Source: Flavobacterium sp. ALJ2
GTDB lineage: Bacteria; Bacteroidota; Bacteroidia; Flavobacteriales; Flavobacteriaceae
Reading direction: 5' to 3'
DNA: 64,000 nt
Assembly (NCBI RefSeq): GCF_015594725.1
Contig: NZ_JADNRC010000011.1
Location: 62,001 to 126,000 of the forward strand
Shown: positions 44,523-53,621 of the stretch, piece by piece
How positions within the stretch are numbered: position 1 is the first letter of the stretch
How the letters are laid out: each line of letters begins with the position of its first letter
Program-made: the position numbers and the translations under genes
Notes under the pieces: generated by a model
The model's database searches: none
What the model saw: only the letters and a program-made list of their open reading frames with translations
What the model was told of the DNA's origin: nothing

Positions 44523-44800
44523 CTATGTGCCTTTGCAGTACTGTATATAGGCCTATTGCTGTGTACGTACTTATATTGGTAATTAGGTAATCATGTACCA
44601 GACTGTCTATGTACCTGAATACATGTTTATAGCTGTATGCAATTAGATACGCTTTCACCATTAGACCTGCTTACGTAAGTATCTACCGGGCTACATAGCC
44701 ACGCATTTGAATAGTTACTTTTTTATATCCGCACAGTTATACATTACTACCTAACTGATTGCGTACTTAGGTTGTTACCTGCATAGCTAACTATGTCCTT
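44523..44800. repeat. Dispersed CTATGT(R)CCT repeats in the traA leader
   Basis: CTATGTGCCT (44523-44532), CTATGTACCT (44607-44616) and CTATGTCCTT (44791-44800), with further variants between them (TTATGTCC at 44503, TACATAGC). They lie between the predicted traA promoter and the traA start. A binding array for TraA/DUF3408 proteins or an RNA leader are both possible. Confidence 0.4.
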
Positions 44801-44852
44801 ATATGTGTTTGTAAGTACAAAGAAATGCAGATATATAGGTGCTTTTATCAAC

Positions 44853-44888
44853 TTGGCACACCTTGGCACTCAAAGGTAGTGTTTGGCA
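44853..44888. promoter_or_regulatory. 10-bp-phased TTGGCA repeats, probable operator
   Basis: TTGGCAC at 44853-44859 and 44863-44869, and TTGGCA at 44883-44888, at 10-bp and 20-bp steps, so on one face of the helix. The leftward -7 box (44871-44878) lies between the second and third copies, so a bound protein would cover the promoter. A related pair, TGGCAT at 63942 and 63952, also 10 bp apart, lies upstream of the DUF3945-topB operon. Confidence 0.45.
44871..44878 (-). promoter_or_regulatory. Putative -7 box of the traA promoter
   Basis: TACCTTTG on the minus strand, about 405 bp upstream of traA, a good match to TAnnTTTG. It would give a leader of about 400 nt carrying the CTATGT repeats. 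Confidence 0.5.
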
Positions 44889-44993
44889 ATTCCATATAGT
44901 GCAATAGTCTCTTACAGAAGATTTTACTTTGTAAAGTGATTTTTATTAACTGACTTATGCAAAAGCAATATGACATATCTGGTAAAAATGGGA

Positions 44994-45135
44994 ACAGCCC
45001 GAAGCTGTTTTTCCCTGCTAAATTTAATCCGACCGCAGGGAGGATTTTTGTGTTCGCCAGAACACGGCAAGTTGTGTTTTGAGGCACTCGAAACGGAGTT
45101 CGTGCCTCAAAACAACTTGCCCTGCCGGGAGCTGG
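44994..45135 (+). other. Probable origin of transfer (oriT) next to mobA
   Basis: Four inverted repeats in a row: ACAGC/GCTGT (44994-45008), TCCCTGC/GCAGGGA (45012-45041), GTGTTC/GAACAC with a GCCA loop (45050-45065), and a large imperfect one, CAAGTTGTGTTTTGAGGCAC with GTGCCTCAAAACAACTTG (45068-45119, one bulged base). CTTGCCCTGCC follows the last arm and resembles the CCTG|C nick core of MOBP oriTs. The place, directly ahead of mobA and the mobB relaxase, is where Bacteroidetes ICEs usually have oriT. The nick site is inferred. Confidence 0.5.
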
Positions 45136-45166
45136 AAAGCCCTTCCGAAGTCAGGGCTTTTTTGCA
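45136..45166 (+). terminator. Terminator-like hairpin just upstream of mobA
   Basis: AAAGCCCT (45136-45143) pairs with AGGGCTTT (45153-45160), followed by TTT. It ends about 25 bp before the mobA ATG. It may block read-through into mobA or act as an attenuator. Confidence 0.5.
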
Positions 45167-45187
45167 GTAATTAAAAATGAATATGTG

Positions 45188-45619
45188 ATGGACAAAAGCA
45201 ATAACATAATACGCAATAAGGGCGGTCGGACACCAAAAACTGACCCGAGCATCCACCGCCACGTTTTTCGCCTGACTGACGAAGAAAATGCTAAACTATT
45301 ATCTCTTTTTGAAGCATCGGGAATGCCTAATAAGGCAAAATTTATCATTTCCGTACTCTTTGGAAAGGAGATTAAAACGATTATAATAGACAAAGCTATG
45401 TTGGATTTCTATATGCGGCTCACCTCTTTTCATAGTCAGTTCCGATCAATTGGTGTGAATTACAATCAAGTTGTGAAGTTACTATATCGCAATTTTTCGG
45501 AGAAAAAAGCAGCAGCCTACCTCTACAAATTGGAAAAACAAACGGCTGAAATGGCTGTATTATGTCAAAAAATCATCGATCTAGCAGAAGAATTTCAAAC
45601 AAAACATTTGAAAAAATAG
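45188..45619 (+). CDS. mobA: Mobilisation protein MobA (relaxosome accessory)
   Basis: A 143-aa basic protein with a conserved N-terminus (RNKGGRTPKTDPSIHRHVFRL), a ribbon-helix-helix-like DNA-binding region (residues ~20-60), and a helical C-terminus (VNYNQVVKLLYRNFSEKKA). It helps the relaxase recognise oriT. I take the ATG at 45188; a GTG one codon earlier is possible. The relaxase gene follows 7 bp later. Confidence 0.85.
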   Translation: MDKSNNIIRNKGGRTPKTDPSIHRHVFRLTDEENAKLLSLFEASGMPNKAKFIISVLFGKEIKTIIIDKAMLDFYMRLTSFHSQFRSIGVNYNQVVKLLYRNFSEKKAAAYLYKLEKQTAEMAVLCQKIIDLAEEFQTKHLKK

Positions 45620-45626
45620 TATTAAG

Positions 45627-46913
45627 ATGATAGCTAAAATCGGAAGAGGGAGCAATTTATACGGAGCATTGGCATACAATCAGCTCAAAATAGATAAGGA
45701 AAACGGGCAGATTTTGTTTACAAATAAAATAATTGAAACGCCAAATGGGCATTATTCCGTTGCACAATTAGCTCAATCTTTTGAACCTTACATGATCGCC
45801 AACCGTAATACTGAAAAGCCAGCTTTGCATATTTCACTCAATCCCGATCCGAAAGATAATGTTAGTGATGAAAAGTTCAGGGAAATGGCAGAAGAATATA
45901 TGCAGGAAATGGGTTATGGAGAACAGCCTTTTATAGTATTCAAACACACGGATATTGACCGTGCTCATATCCATATTGTATCAGTATGTATAGATGAAGA
46001 TGGCAAAAAAATCTCAGACAAGTTTGAGAAAAGACGGTCTATGAATCTCTGCAGAGAGATGGAAAGTAAGTATGGACTGATACCTGCTACGGAAAAAGAG
46101 CGTCAGCAAAATGACAAAATTTTCCGCCCGGTTGATTATCAAAAAGATGATATAAAAAGCCAGATCGCATCAGTAATCCGTCACCTGCCTAAACATTACA
46201 AATTCCAGACTTTGGGCGAATACAATGCTTTGCTTTCCCTGTTCAATATTACTACTGAAAAAGTGGAGGGCGAACTACATGGAAAAATGCATCGGGGATT
46301 ATTATACATTCCTTTAAAGGAGAACGGAGAAAGGGCCGGACATCCTTTCAAGGCATCTTTATTTGGTAAAAGTGCAGGACTAGCGGATATGGATTTGCAT
46401 TTTTTAAAATGTAAGGAAACCTTAAAAGATAACGCAGCAAAAGCCACTCTCAAAGCCACCATTAGTATCGCTATGCAAACAACAAATAATGAAGTGGACT
46501 TTAAAAAACAGTTAGCGGAAAACGGTATCAACACAGTAGTCCGCAGAAGTGAGACAGGGCGTGTTTATGGTATCACTTTTATTGACCATAGTTCCAAAAC
46601 AGTTTGGAACGGCTCTCGTTTAGGAAAAGAATTTACCGCCAATACCTTTAATGATGACTGGAACAATAAAATGAAATTCGAAATTAAAGAACCTCTCCAG
46701 CAACAACCTATTTTATCAAAATTAAATGATATGGAAGATTTACCAAACGAAAAACCTCATCCATTATTCGACTTCGTATATAGCGATAAACAAGAGGACA
46801 TAATAATTGAAGCTTTGGGAGGATTACTGCCAGAGGCACAAGGTGAAGATTACGAAGAACAGGATTTTGCCAATAAGATTAAAAAGAAAAGGAAACCTAA
46901 GAGAGATCAATAG
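45627..46913 (+). CDS. mobB: Relaxase MobB (MOBP-type mobilisation nuclease)
   Basis: A 428-aa relaxase that nicks oriT and stays bound to the 5' end of the transferred strand. The HUH metal site is seen as AHIHIV (His114, His116) with another conserved histidine in FKHTDID (His107). The N-terminal tyrosines in LYGALAYNQLK (Tyr12, Tyr17) are candidates for the nucleophile. The C-terminus is basic (KIKKKRKPKRDQ). It is translated 7 bp after mobA. The motifs are intact. Confidence 0.93.
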   Translation: MIAKIGRGSNLYGALAYNQLKIDKENGQILFTNKIIETPNGHYSVAQLAQSFEPYMIANRNTEKPALHISLNPDPKDNVSDEKFREMAEEYMQEMGYGEQPFIVFKHTDIDRAHIHIVSVCIDEDGKKISDKFEKRRSMNLCREMESKYGLIPATEKERQQNDKIFRPVDYQKDDIKSQIASVIRHLPKHYKFQTLGEYNALLSLFNITTEKVEGELHGKMHRGLLYIPLKENGERAGHPFKASLFGKSAGLADMDLHFLKCKETLKDNAAKATLKATISIAMQTTNNEVDFKKQLAENGINTVVRRSETGRVYGITFIDHSSKTVWNGSRLGKEFTANTFNDDWNNKMKFEIKEPLQQQPILSKLNDMEDLPNEKPHPLFDFVYSDKQEDIIIEALGGLLPEAQGEDYEEQDFANKIKKKRKPKRDQ

Positions 46914-46940
46914 GTTTTGTTATTTATTATGAACTCCCAA

Positions 46941-47498
46941 TTATGAAGAAAGTCTTAACCCCCAAGTATAACTCCAATGCAAAATTTTAGGTGCAGTTGC
47001 TGAATTGAATTGGTAAATGCTATAGGTGTATAATAAACAAAATATAAATGCTCCCCAACTCAATACAATGCACAATATACCTTGCCGTTCCGTTAGGCTG
47101 TACATACTTACAACTACTGATTTTACTACAAATGCAGGCACAATACAGCATAAAAGTACGCAGATTCCCCACGGTAATATCCAAAACTTCTTATTCTTTG
47201 ACCGCAATCCGATAATAATTCCTTTAATGAAATAAATAACGCAGAAAATTACATAGGTAAATAAGAGGGCCAAACCCAAAATTTTAAACTTGCTTGTTTC
47301 GTCTCCCCAAAATTTCTGAGACAGTAAAAATCCGCCATAAAAAAACATCCCGAAAATAGTACCCATTTTTAGGATGAAAATAAAAATCGCAAAGACTGCA
47401 AACAATATTCCTGTGGCAGATTGACTTTCTTGACTTTTCCTCGCTTCATATTCATCTTCACTTTCTCCCGGGTTAGTATCAATATTATTCCAATTCAT
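46941..47498 (-). CDS. Four-helix membrane protein on the opposite strand between mobB and mobC
   Basis: 185 aa from an ATG at 47498, preceded by AGGAGGT at 8-bp spacing, a rare strong Shine-Dalgarno for this genome. The frame extends upstream to 47621, but that start has no support. A charged N-terminus (NNIDTNPGESEDEYEARKSQ) is followed by four hydrophobic segments at about 30-55, 68-92, 105-130 and 140-160. No family is recognised. It is antisense to the normally adjacent mobB-mobC pair, so it was probably inserted as an extra gene. Confidence 0.65.
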   Translation of the reverse strand: MNWNNIDTNPGESEDEYEARKSQESQSATGILFAVFAIFIFILKMGTIFGMFFYGGFLLSQKFWGDETSKFKILGLALLFTYVIFCVIYFIKGIIIGLRSKNKKFWILPWGICVLLCCIVPAFVVKSVVVSMYSLTERQGILCIVLSWGAFIFCLLYTYSIYQFNSATAPKILHWSYTWGLRLSS

Positions 47499-47710
47499 AT
47501 TATACCTCCTTTTATCTTCATTATTTAAACCAACAACATAACTATCTGATTTATAAAGCCATAAATTTAATAAAAAAAAGCAATATAAAATCTGTAGTTG
47601 ATAAAAACCATTTAACGCCAAACACTCTTGTATACCGCCAATCTCTGCCTCCTTTTTACAGCCACACTATACAGCATTTAAATTCATACTTCAATATTAA
47701 ATGTTTTATA

Positions 47711-49729
47711 ATGCAGGGAGAAGATGATTTAAGAGGGCTTGCCAAGATTATGGCATTTATGAGAGCCGTAAGTATCCTGATAGTGCTGATGCACCTATAC
47801 TGGTACTGTTACGGCTTTTTTCTTGAAAGAGGATGGACGCTGAAATTTCTCAATACCATATTGGGTAATTTCCAACGGACGGCTGGTCTGTTTTCGCATA
47901 CATTATATACTAAGGTATTTGCTACAGTGCTGCTGGCCCTAAGTTGTCTTGGAAGCAAAGCTGTGAAGAATGAAAAAATAACCTGGTCTAAAATTTACGG
48001 GGTTTTGGGAATTGGCTTCGTGCTCTTCTTTCTGAACACGCCACTTTTAAAATTATCACCTATCATTGGGACGTTCTTTTATATTCTCACACTTGCAATA
48101 GGTTTCATCGCTTTACTGTTGGCCGGGACATGGATGCAGCGTCTGTTAAATAATAATCTTATGGACGATGTATTTAATATGGAAAACGAAAGCTTCCAGC
48201 AGGAAACACAACTTATGCAAAATGAATATTCGGTTAATTTGCCAACCAAATTTTATTACAAAGGTAAATGGAACGAAGGTTGGATCAATGTAGTCAATCC
48301 CTTCAGGGCGACAATTGTGTTAGGTACACCCGGATCAGGTAAAAGCTATGCCATTGTAAACAACTACATCAAGCAACATATTGAAAAAGGTTTCTCAATG
48401 TACATATATGATTTCAAGTTTGATGACCTTTCCACAATCGCCTACAACCATTTATTACAGCATGCAGGCAAATATAAAGTAGAGCCTAAATTCTATGTCA
48501 TCAATTTTGACGATCCCAGAAAAAGTCATCGCTGCAATCCCCTCAATCCCGATTTCATGACGGATATTTCGGATGCTTACGAAGCAGCTTATACCATTAT
48601 GCTAAACCTGAACCGAAGCTGGATTCAAAAGCAGGGAGATTTCTTTGTAGAAAGCCCAATTATACTTTTAGCAGCTATAATATGGTTCCTCAAAATCTAT
48701 GAGAATGGTAAGTATTGCACATTTCCACACGCTATTGAACTCTTGAATAAAAAGTATTCGGATGTATTTACCATACTTACATCTTATCCCGAATTGGAAA
48801 ATTATTTATCTCCGTTTATGGATGCGTGGCAAGGCGGTGCACAGGACCAATTACAAGGTCAGATCGCGTCAGCCAAAATACCATTGTCCCGTATGATTTC
48901 TCCTCAACTTTATTGGGTAATGACAGGTGATGATTTTTCATTGGATATTAATAATCCCAAAGAACCTAAAATACTATGTGTCGGTAATAATCCTGACCGT
49001 CAGAATATCTATTCCGCTGCGTTGGGATTATACAATTCTCGTATCGTAAAATTGATTAATAAAAAAGGACAACTGAAAAGTTCCGTTATTATAGATGAGC
49101 TGCCTACTATCTACTTTAGAGGACTGGATAATCTCATTGCCACTGCCAGAAGTAATAAGGTAGCAGTATGTTTAGGCTTTCAGGACTATTCGCAACTAAC
49201 CCGAGATTACGGAGATAAGGAAAGCAAAGTAATTCACAATACTGTCGGTAATATTTTTAGTGGACAAGTTGTTGGCGAAACTGCAAAAAGTCTTTCAGAG
49301 CGCTTCGGCAAAGTATTACAGAAAAGACAAAGCATGAGCGTCAACCGCAACGATACCTCCACCTCAATTTCTACTCAATTAGACAGTCTGATACCTGCTT
49401 CTAAGATTTCTACCTTAACACAGGGTCTTTTTGTGGGGGCAGTATCGGACAATTTTGATGAGCGGATCGAGCAAAAGATTTTTCATGCTGAAATTGTTGT
49501 GGATAATAAAAAAGTAGCTGCTGAAACCAAAGCATATCAAAACCTGCCGCAGATTAGGACATTTCTAAATAATAATGGAGAAGATAATATGAAACAGGAA
49601 ATTGATGCTAATTACAGACAGATAAAACTTGATATTGTTCATATTATCGAAACCGAATTGGAACGTATTAAGAATGACCCTAACCTGCAGCATCTGGTGC
49701 AAAAGGATAATCGCAAAAAAGATGTATAA
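47711..49729 (+). CDS. mobC: Type IV coupling protein MobC (VirD4/TraG family)
   Basis: A 672-aa inner-membrane ATPase that links the relaxosome to the transfer pore. Four or so hydrophobic segments lie in the first ~145 residues. Walker A GTPGSGKS is at 205-212 and Walker B in SSVIIDELPTIYFRGL near 455-470. FQDYSQLTRDYG and GNIFSGQVVGETAKSLSERFG are typical of the family. It is usually adjacent to mobB; here the membrane protein gene intervenes. Confidence 0.93.
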   Translation: MQGEDDLRGLAKIMAFMRAVSILIVLMHLYWYCYGFFLERGWTLKFLNTILGNFQRTAGLFSHTLYTKVFATVLLALSCLGSKAVKNEKITWSKIYGVLGIGFVLFFLNTPLLKLSPIIGTFFYILTLAIGFIALLLAGTWMQRLLNNNLMDDVFNMENESFQQETQLMQNEYSVNLPTKFYYKGKWNEGWINVVNPFRATIVLGTPGSGKSYAIVNNYIKQHIEKGFSMYIYDFKFDDLSTIAYNHLLQHAGKYKVEPKFYVINFDDPRKSHRCNPLNPDFMTDISDAYEAAYTIMLNLNRSWIQKQGDFFVESPIILLAAIIWFLKIYENGKYCTFPHAIELLNKKYSDVFTILTSYPELENYLSPFMDAWQGGAQDQLQGQIASAKIPLSRMISPQLYWVMTGDDFSLDINNPKEPKILCVGNNPDRQNIYSAALGLYNSRIVKLINKKGQLKSSVIIDELPTIYFRGLDNLIATARSNKVAVCLGFQDYSQLTRDYGDKESKVIHNTVGNIFSGQVVGETAKSLSERFGKVLQKRQSMSVNRNDTSTSISTQLDSLIPASKISTLTQGLFVGAVSDNFDERIEQKIFHAEIVVDNKKVAAETKAYQNLPQIRTFLNNNGEDNMKQEIDANYRQIKLDIVHIIETELERIKNDPNLQHLVQKDNRKKDV

Positions 49730-49844
49730 ATTTTAAATATTGTAATTTTTCATTTGAATAAACTTGGCTAATTATGGTTTTCCGTAATAACATGACAATT
49801 TTATTGACTCAATTTGATTATAACTAATATTAAATTTAATAAAA

Positions 49845-50129
49845 ATGGGATTAATTACAAAAAATGAACTTGTTTACACTGACTATTCGTGGACTGTCCT
49901 GAACGGAGACAACCCTAAAATTACAGGAGCACCCGACAGTACTTTATTAAACAGAAACGAAGGATACGAAATGTTATATTTCGTAAATGCTTTTTCTGAG
50001 ATTCACAACTTTAAAAATAAGGTTTCGGCATTAAAAGCTGAAAGATTAATCAAAGAAAAAGTACCGGCAAATATTCATAGTCAGGAAAACATTAAACTTT
50101 GGCTTGAACAAAACTGGAGTGAAAATTAA
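49845..50129 (+). CDS. Small unrecognised protein, 94 aa
   Basis: A soluble protein with the central motif DSTLLNRNEGYEMLYFVNAF and a basic helix (KNKVSALKAERLIKEKV). It looks like a globular alpha/beta protein and has a clear ATG and its own terminator, so it is likely real. It lies 115 bp after mobC; whether it belongs to the ICE backbone or to the neighbouring helicase cargo is open. Confidence 0.7.
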   Translation: MGLITKNELVYTDYSWTVLNGDNPKITGAPDSTLLNRNEGYEMLYFVNAFSEIHNFKNKVSALKAERLIKEKVPANIHSQENIKLWLEQNWSEN

Positions 50130-50148
50130 TTTTAAAAGCCATAAAAGC

Positions 50149-50184
50149 AAAACGCATTTTGTGAATAGTACAAAATGCGTTTTT
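50149..50184 (+). terminator. Terminator after the 94-aa gene
   Basis: AAAACGCATTTTGT (50149-50162) pairs with ACAAAATGCGTTTT (50170-50183), a 14-bp perfect stem, loop GAATAGT, followed by a T and A/T-rich DNA. It lies between convergent genes and may serve both. Confidence 0.8.
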
Positions 50185-50268
50185 AAATTACATGATTTTC
50201 TGTTGTTTGACAATTTCTTAATCCCGCTTGAGTAGGCGTTTTTTCATAACATTGTTTTCAAAAAATTA

Positions 50269-53200
50269 CTATTTTAATATTTTTGTCATTGTACTAAAAT
50301 AATTACAGGAAGACCAAATTTTTTTATTTCCGATGACATAAAATCTTTTCTTAGCTCTTGTGAGTGCAACATTAAGCATATTCGGCTTTTGTGACGCCCA
50401 ATTTCTTGCACCCAATGATTTTGGGTCACTTCCTAAAATAAGAAACACAATGTCAGCTTCTTTTCCTTGGAAAGTGTGGATAGTTCCACAGTATACTTTC
50501 AATTGTTTTCTAAATATGTCACTACAATATGAAGCTATCGATTTAAACGGTGAAATCACATAAATTTCTCCTTCATATCCTATACTTCTTAATTCTGCAA
50601 TCTTCAGATTTAGAAGCTCAACTTCTTCTATTATGACATGCTTATTGATTAATGTAGGGGCTGTGCTGACATCAAACCAACCAGATGGGCCAATATACGC
50701 TTCTGCAGAGTTTCCAACAACAGCTTTTACCATTTGATTGCTGTACGCTATTTCGTTTGCAATAGAAAACATAGGATCATCACAACGCCTATGGGTTCTT
50801 AAAGGAAATCCTGTCCAAATTTTTTGATCGGTATCGCCTATGTTCATATAAGTTCCGGAAAAAGAAATCCTATCGGCTAATTGCTGTACTGATGTTCTGT
50901 AGGGAGACCAGTCAACTGAAACGGAATGTTCTTTTCTCAATTTTGTTACTAATTTTTCAGGGATTGTTACTACAGGCTCAACCTGCAAAGGATCGCCAAC
51001 AATAACACAGCGTTTGGCACGATAAATTAATCCTGCTGCGGATTGTGGCGTGGCTTGTCCTGCTTCATCAATAAGCAGCCAACCTATTTGCTGCGGGCTC
51101 GTATTTGGGAAAAGACGGCTAGCTGAAGCTAAGGTGGTGGAAGCTACGGGCACGCATAGAAAGAAAGTATCCCATAAATTCTGTGCAATTGCTGTGTCCA
51201 CTTTGACACGTCCAGATGTCATGTCAAAATAGGCTTTTAAGTTGTTTTTAATATTCTTGGCATTGGCTAAAATAGCATCATGATGCAAACGTAAAGCGGC
51301 TATAAAAATATCGCTTCTGAGTTTGGCTATTTTGGGAGAATGGTAAGGATATAAAAAATGGACACTTGCCAAGCCTTTTTGATAAAACACAGTATTAAGG
51401 AGATTTTCTGGATCAATTTCGTACTTATCTGTTAATTTATCTTCTAATTTTTTATATTGCGAAAAAAATTTAGCCAATAATAATAGAGCATCTTGAGATT
51501 CAAGCTGTTCAGTCACAAGAAGCTGAGTCTCATTTTTATTTTTATCTATTTGTCTCCTGATTTCTTCTAATTCAGCATTAATAGATTTAAGATCAGCAAT
51601 AATCTTTTCTGCTTCAATTTTCCACTTTTTAAAATCATTAGTTCTAAATAATTTTTGAAAGAAGAAAAAAGAAGGTTTGCATTGGGTATGCAAATATAAT
51701 ATTGATGAGATCCTATCTGCATCCTTTTTTATTTCATATTCCTTTTCGGCAAAAATCTGTTTTTCTTCAGATAATAGGGATAATTTTTTTTCTGTTTTTT
51801 TTAATTGGGCTCTTAAAAGTGTATCTTTCTTTTCGTTCTGAATAAAGGTCGGAAGTTGGTTATGAAATGTGCTGGCCACTTTTTTGAATTCTTCAAAATC
51901 ATAGAGTAGGGAAATAAATTTTTCATTTTGATGCTCAAATGATATGCGATGAATATCCGTTTGATCGTTTTTATCATCTTTATAAACTTCAAAGAGCAAG
52001 TCTTCAAATCCTATAGTACCCTTGTCTTTATCCGACAGCCAGAAAGCATTTCTAAAAGTGTTTCTGTTTTTTGAATTTCCTAAAGCAGCACCCAGTACTC
52101 CCCAACTCTCATTGTCAATAATTTTTGTGGCACATTGAGAAAAATAATCTGCATCAGGAAAAGAAACGGCATCTATTTTGCCTTTCAAGGGTAATTCTTT
52201 ACTGATGTTTTCAACAGCTGCATTATTATTGCTCGCTACTACAATACCGAATTTTTTTTGGAGCAAGGGTACAAGATTGTATGTATGGTATGTGAATTTT
52301 TCTTCTTCAATTTTTACATACCTTTCCTTTCCTTTTAAAAATAAATTGTCACAACCTAGCTCAGAGATTATCTTAGCCCTATCTACAATAATTTCTGCAA
52401 TTACATCTAACAGCAGGGTTGTTTTTCCAGTACCTGGCGGACCATTTACCCCTTGCAGTCCATCGGTATTTCGTAAATTAGAAAATATAGTGTTTACCGC
52501 TCCTGCTTGTGCCGCATATAATCCATATTCTATATTAGAGGGCCATCTTCCAGCTGTTATGTGAGTTGGATTAAATGTATCGAAAAAATAGTCTTTCTTT
52601 TGAATTAAATCCTTGCGTTTAGTTACTACTGGTTCTAATGTGAGATATTGCTGCAGTGTGGTACTGATTTCTTTTTCTTTAATATCAGATAAATAATTTA
52701 AATCATCTAAATAAAAACTATTTAAAAAACTGGAATTTGGTTCACTGTCTTTCGGAACTTCTTCTTTTAACAGATAAATTTTAATATCATCTTTCCACCA
52801 TTTGCTGAGTTGTTTCAGATAGCTGATTTCGCTATTCAAATAATTCCAATACACTACATCTCCTTTGACTGGCGGATCATTCTCAGAAATGTCTTCAGGT
52901 ATATTGTATCGCTCTAAAAAATCTGTTCTTGCCTGTTCTAGATATTTACTTACCAGAGAAAGATTCTTTTTGTTTTCTAAAGTCTTAATACCAAATGTGT
53001 AGCTTGCTGTAACATAACTATCTTGATAAGGACGGCCTTCTTCATCTAAAATCAATGCAGAAAGACAAGTAAAACCTTGTATTGGTTCCTCCCAATCATT
53101 TGTGTTTTCAATTTTGAGTAAAGTATTAAGATGGTCAAGAATTAACTTCTTCTCGATTTTTCCAAAAATTAATGTGTAACGCCATTTGTAATTTTTCTTA

Positions 53201-53331
53201 AATGTAGTTGCTTTATGCTGCCAAGGCAGTATATCTCCATCGTTTATCAGTGCGGCATCCTTATTATAATCAGGAAGGTTAAATATTTCAACATCCCTCC
53301 AGAATTGCAGTATATCTTGTTTTTTTTTCAA
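50269..53331 (-). CDS. Large SF1 (UPF1/DNA2-like) helicase, 1020 aa
   Basis: An AAA/SF1B helicase. Residues 1-240 form an unrecognised N-terminal part. Walker A GPPGTGKTT is at 297-305. A long coiled-coil insert (about 500-620) follows. The second half has WLLIDEAGQATPQSAA (Walker B), VGDPLQVEPVV, GTIHTFQGKEADIVFLILGS and NVALTRAKKRFYVIG. All helicase motifs are intact; no nuclease or PLD domain is seen, which separates it from Mokosh-type fusions. It stands alone as a minus-strand gene facing the mob operon, so it is probably cargo; a phage-defence role is possible but unproven. Confidence 0.85.
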   Translation of the reverse strand: MKKKQDILQFWRDVEIFNLPDYNKDAALINDGDILPWQHKATTFKKNYKWRYTLIFGKIEKKLILDHLNTLLKIENTNDWEEPIQGFTCLSALILDEEGRPYQDSYVTASYTFGIKTLENKKNLSLVSKYLEQARTDFLERYNIPEDISENDPPVKGDVVYWNYLNSEISYLKQLSKWWKDDIKIYLLKEEVPKDSEPNSSFLNSFYLDDLNYLSDIKEKEISTTLQQYLTLEPVVTKRKDLIQKKDYFFDTFNPTHITAGRWPSNIEYGLYAAQAGAVNTIFSNLRNTDGLQGVNGPPGTGKTTLLLDVIAEIIVDRAKIISELGCDNLFLKGKERYVKIEEEKFTYHTYNLVPLLQKKFGIVVASNNNAAVENISKELPLKGKIDAVSFPDADYFSQCATKIIDNESWGVLGAALGNSKNRNTFRNAFWLSDKDKGTIGFEDLLFEVYKDDKNDQTDIHRISFEHQNEKFISLLYDFEEFKKVASTFHNQLPTFIQNEKKDTLLRAQLKKTEKKLSLLSEEKQIFAEKEYEIKKDADRISSILYLHTQCKPSFFFFQKLFRTNDFKKWKIEAEKIIADLKSINAELEEIRRQIDKNKNETQLLVTEQLESQDALLLLAKFFSQYKKLEDKLTDKYEIDPENLLNTVFYQKGLASVHFLYPYHSPKIAKLRSDIFIAALRLHHDAILANAKNIKNNLKAYFDMTSGRVKVDTAIAQNLWDTFFLCVPVASTTLASASRLFPNTSPQQIGWLLIDEAGQATPQSAAGLIYRAKRCVIVGDPLQVEPVVTIPEKLVTKLRKEHSVSVDWSPYRTSVQQLADRISFSGTYMNIGDTDQKIWTGFPLRTHRRCDDPMFSIANEIAYSNQMVKAVVGNSAEAYIGPSGWFDVSTAPTLINKHVIIEEVELLNLKIAELRSIGYEGEIYVISPFKSIASYCSDIFRKQLKVYCGTIHTFQGKEADIVFLILGSDPKSLGARNWASQKPNMLNVALTRAKKRFYVIGNKKIWSSCNYFSTMTKILK

Positions 53332-53621
53332 TTTTCTATCTTTATTGAGTATTTTCCAATATTAGTTGCCATATTAATTATGCATTTAGTAATAAGGCTT
53401 AATCATTTCTTGTTCCTATTCAATCTAGAACTGAATTTGAATTTGACTAATATACATTTTTTTATAATAAAAAAACTACAAACATAAATAATTCAGTTCG
53501 TATCCTTCAATTAATCAACTATAGGATACGAAATAATAAAAATAAATTTAAAACCGTTGATTGGCAAACTGGTGGGCAGATGCTAAATAATAAAACCATA
53601 AAACATTAACTGGCAATATTA
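53332..53621. other. Gap upstream of the SF1 helicase
   Basis: 290 bp without a gene. A 9-bp inverted repeat, TTCGTATCC (53497-53505) with GGATACGAA (53524-53532), may end the long methylase operon, whose stop codon is at 53622. The remainder should hold the helicase promoter, but no clear box was seen. Confidence 0.5.

Larger units (their letters stand above)
44466..45187. other. Structured non-coding region between traA and mobA
   Basis: 722 bp with no gene. From left to right: 44480-44830, an unusual low-complexity stretch rich in TA, GTAC and CTATGT words; 44853-44888, phased TTGGCA repeats around a leftward promoter; 44994-45119, a series of hairpins that probably forms oriT; and 45136-45166, a terminator-like hairpin just before mobA. 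Frames seen on either strand are short shadows. Confidence 0.7.

Noticed and set aside
44480..44830. CRISPR-like or satellite repeat array
   Set aside because: The repeated words are short (8-10 bp), irregularly spaced and degenerate; there are no equal spacers and no cas genes.
44848..45170. Two short frames in the mobA upstream region
   Set aside because: They cross the inverted repeats of the probable oriT on opposite strands and have no family features.
50269..53331. Mokosh type II helicase-nuclease
   Set aside because: No PLD or other nuclease motif was seen in the C-terminus, which ends shortly after helicase motif VI.
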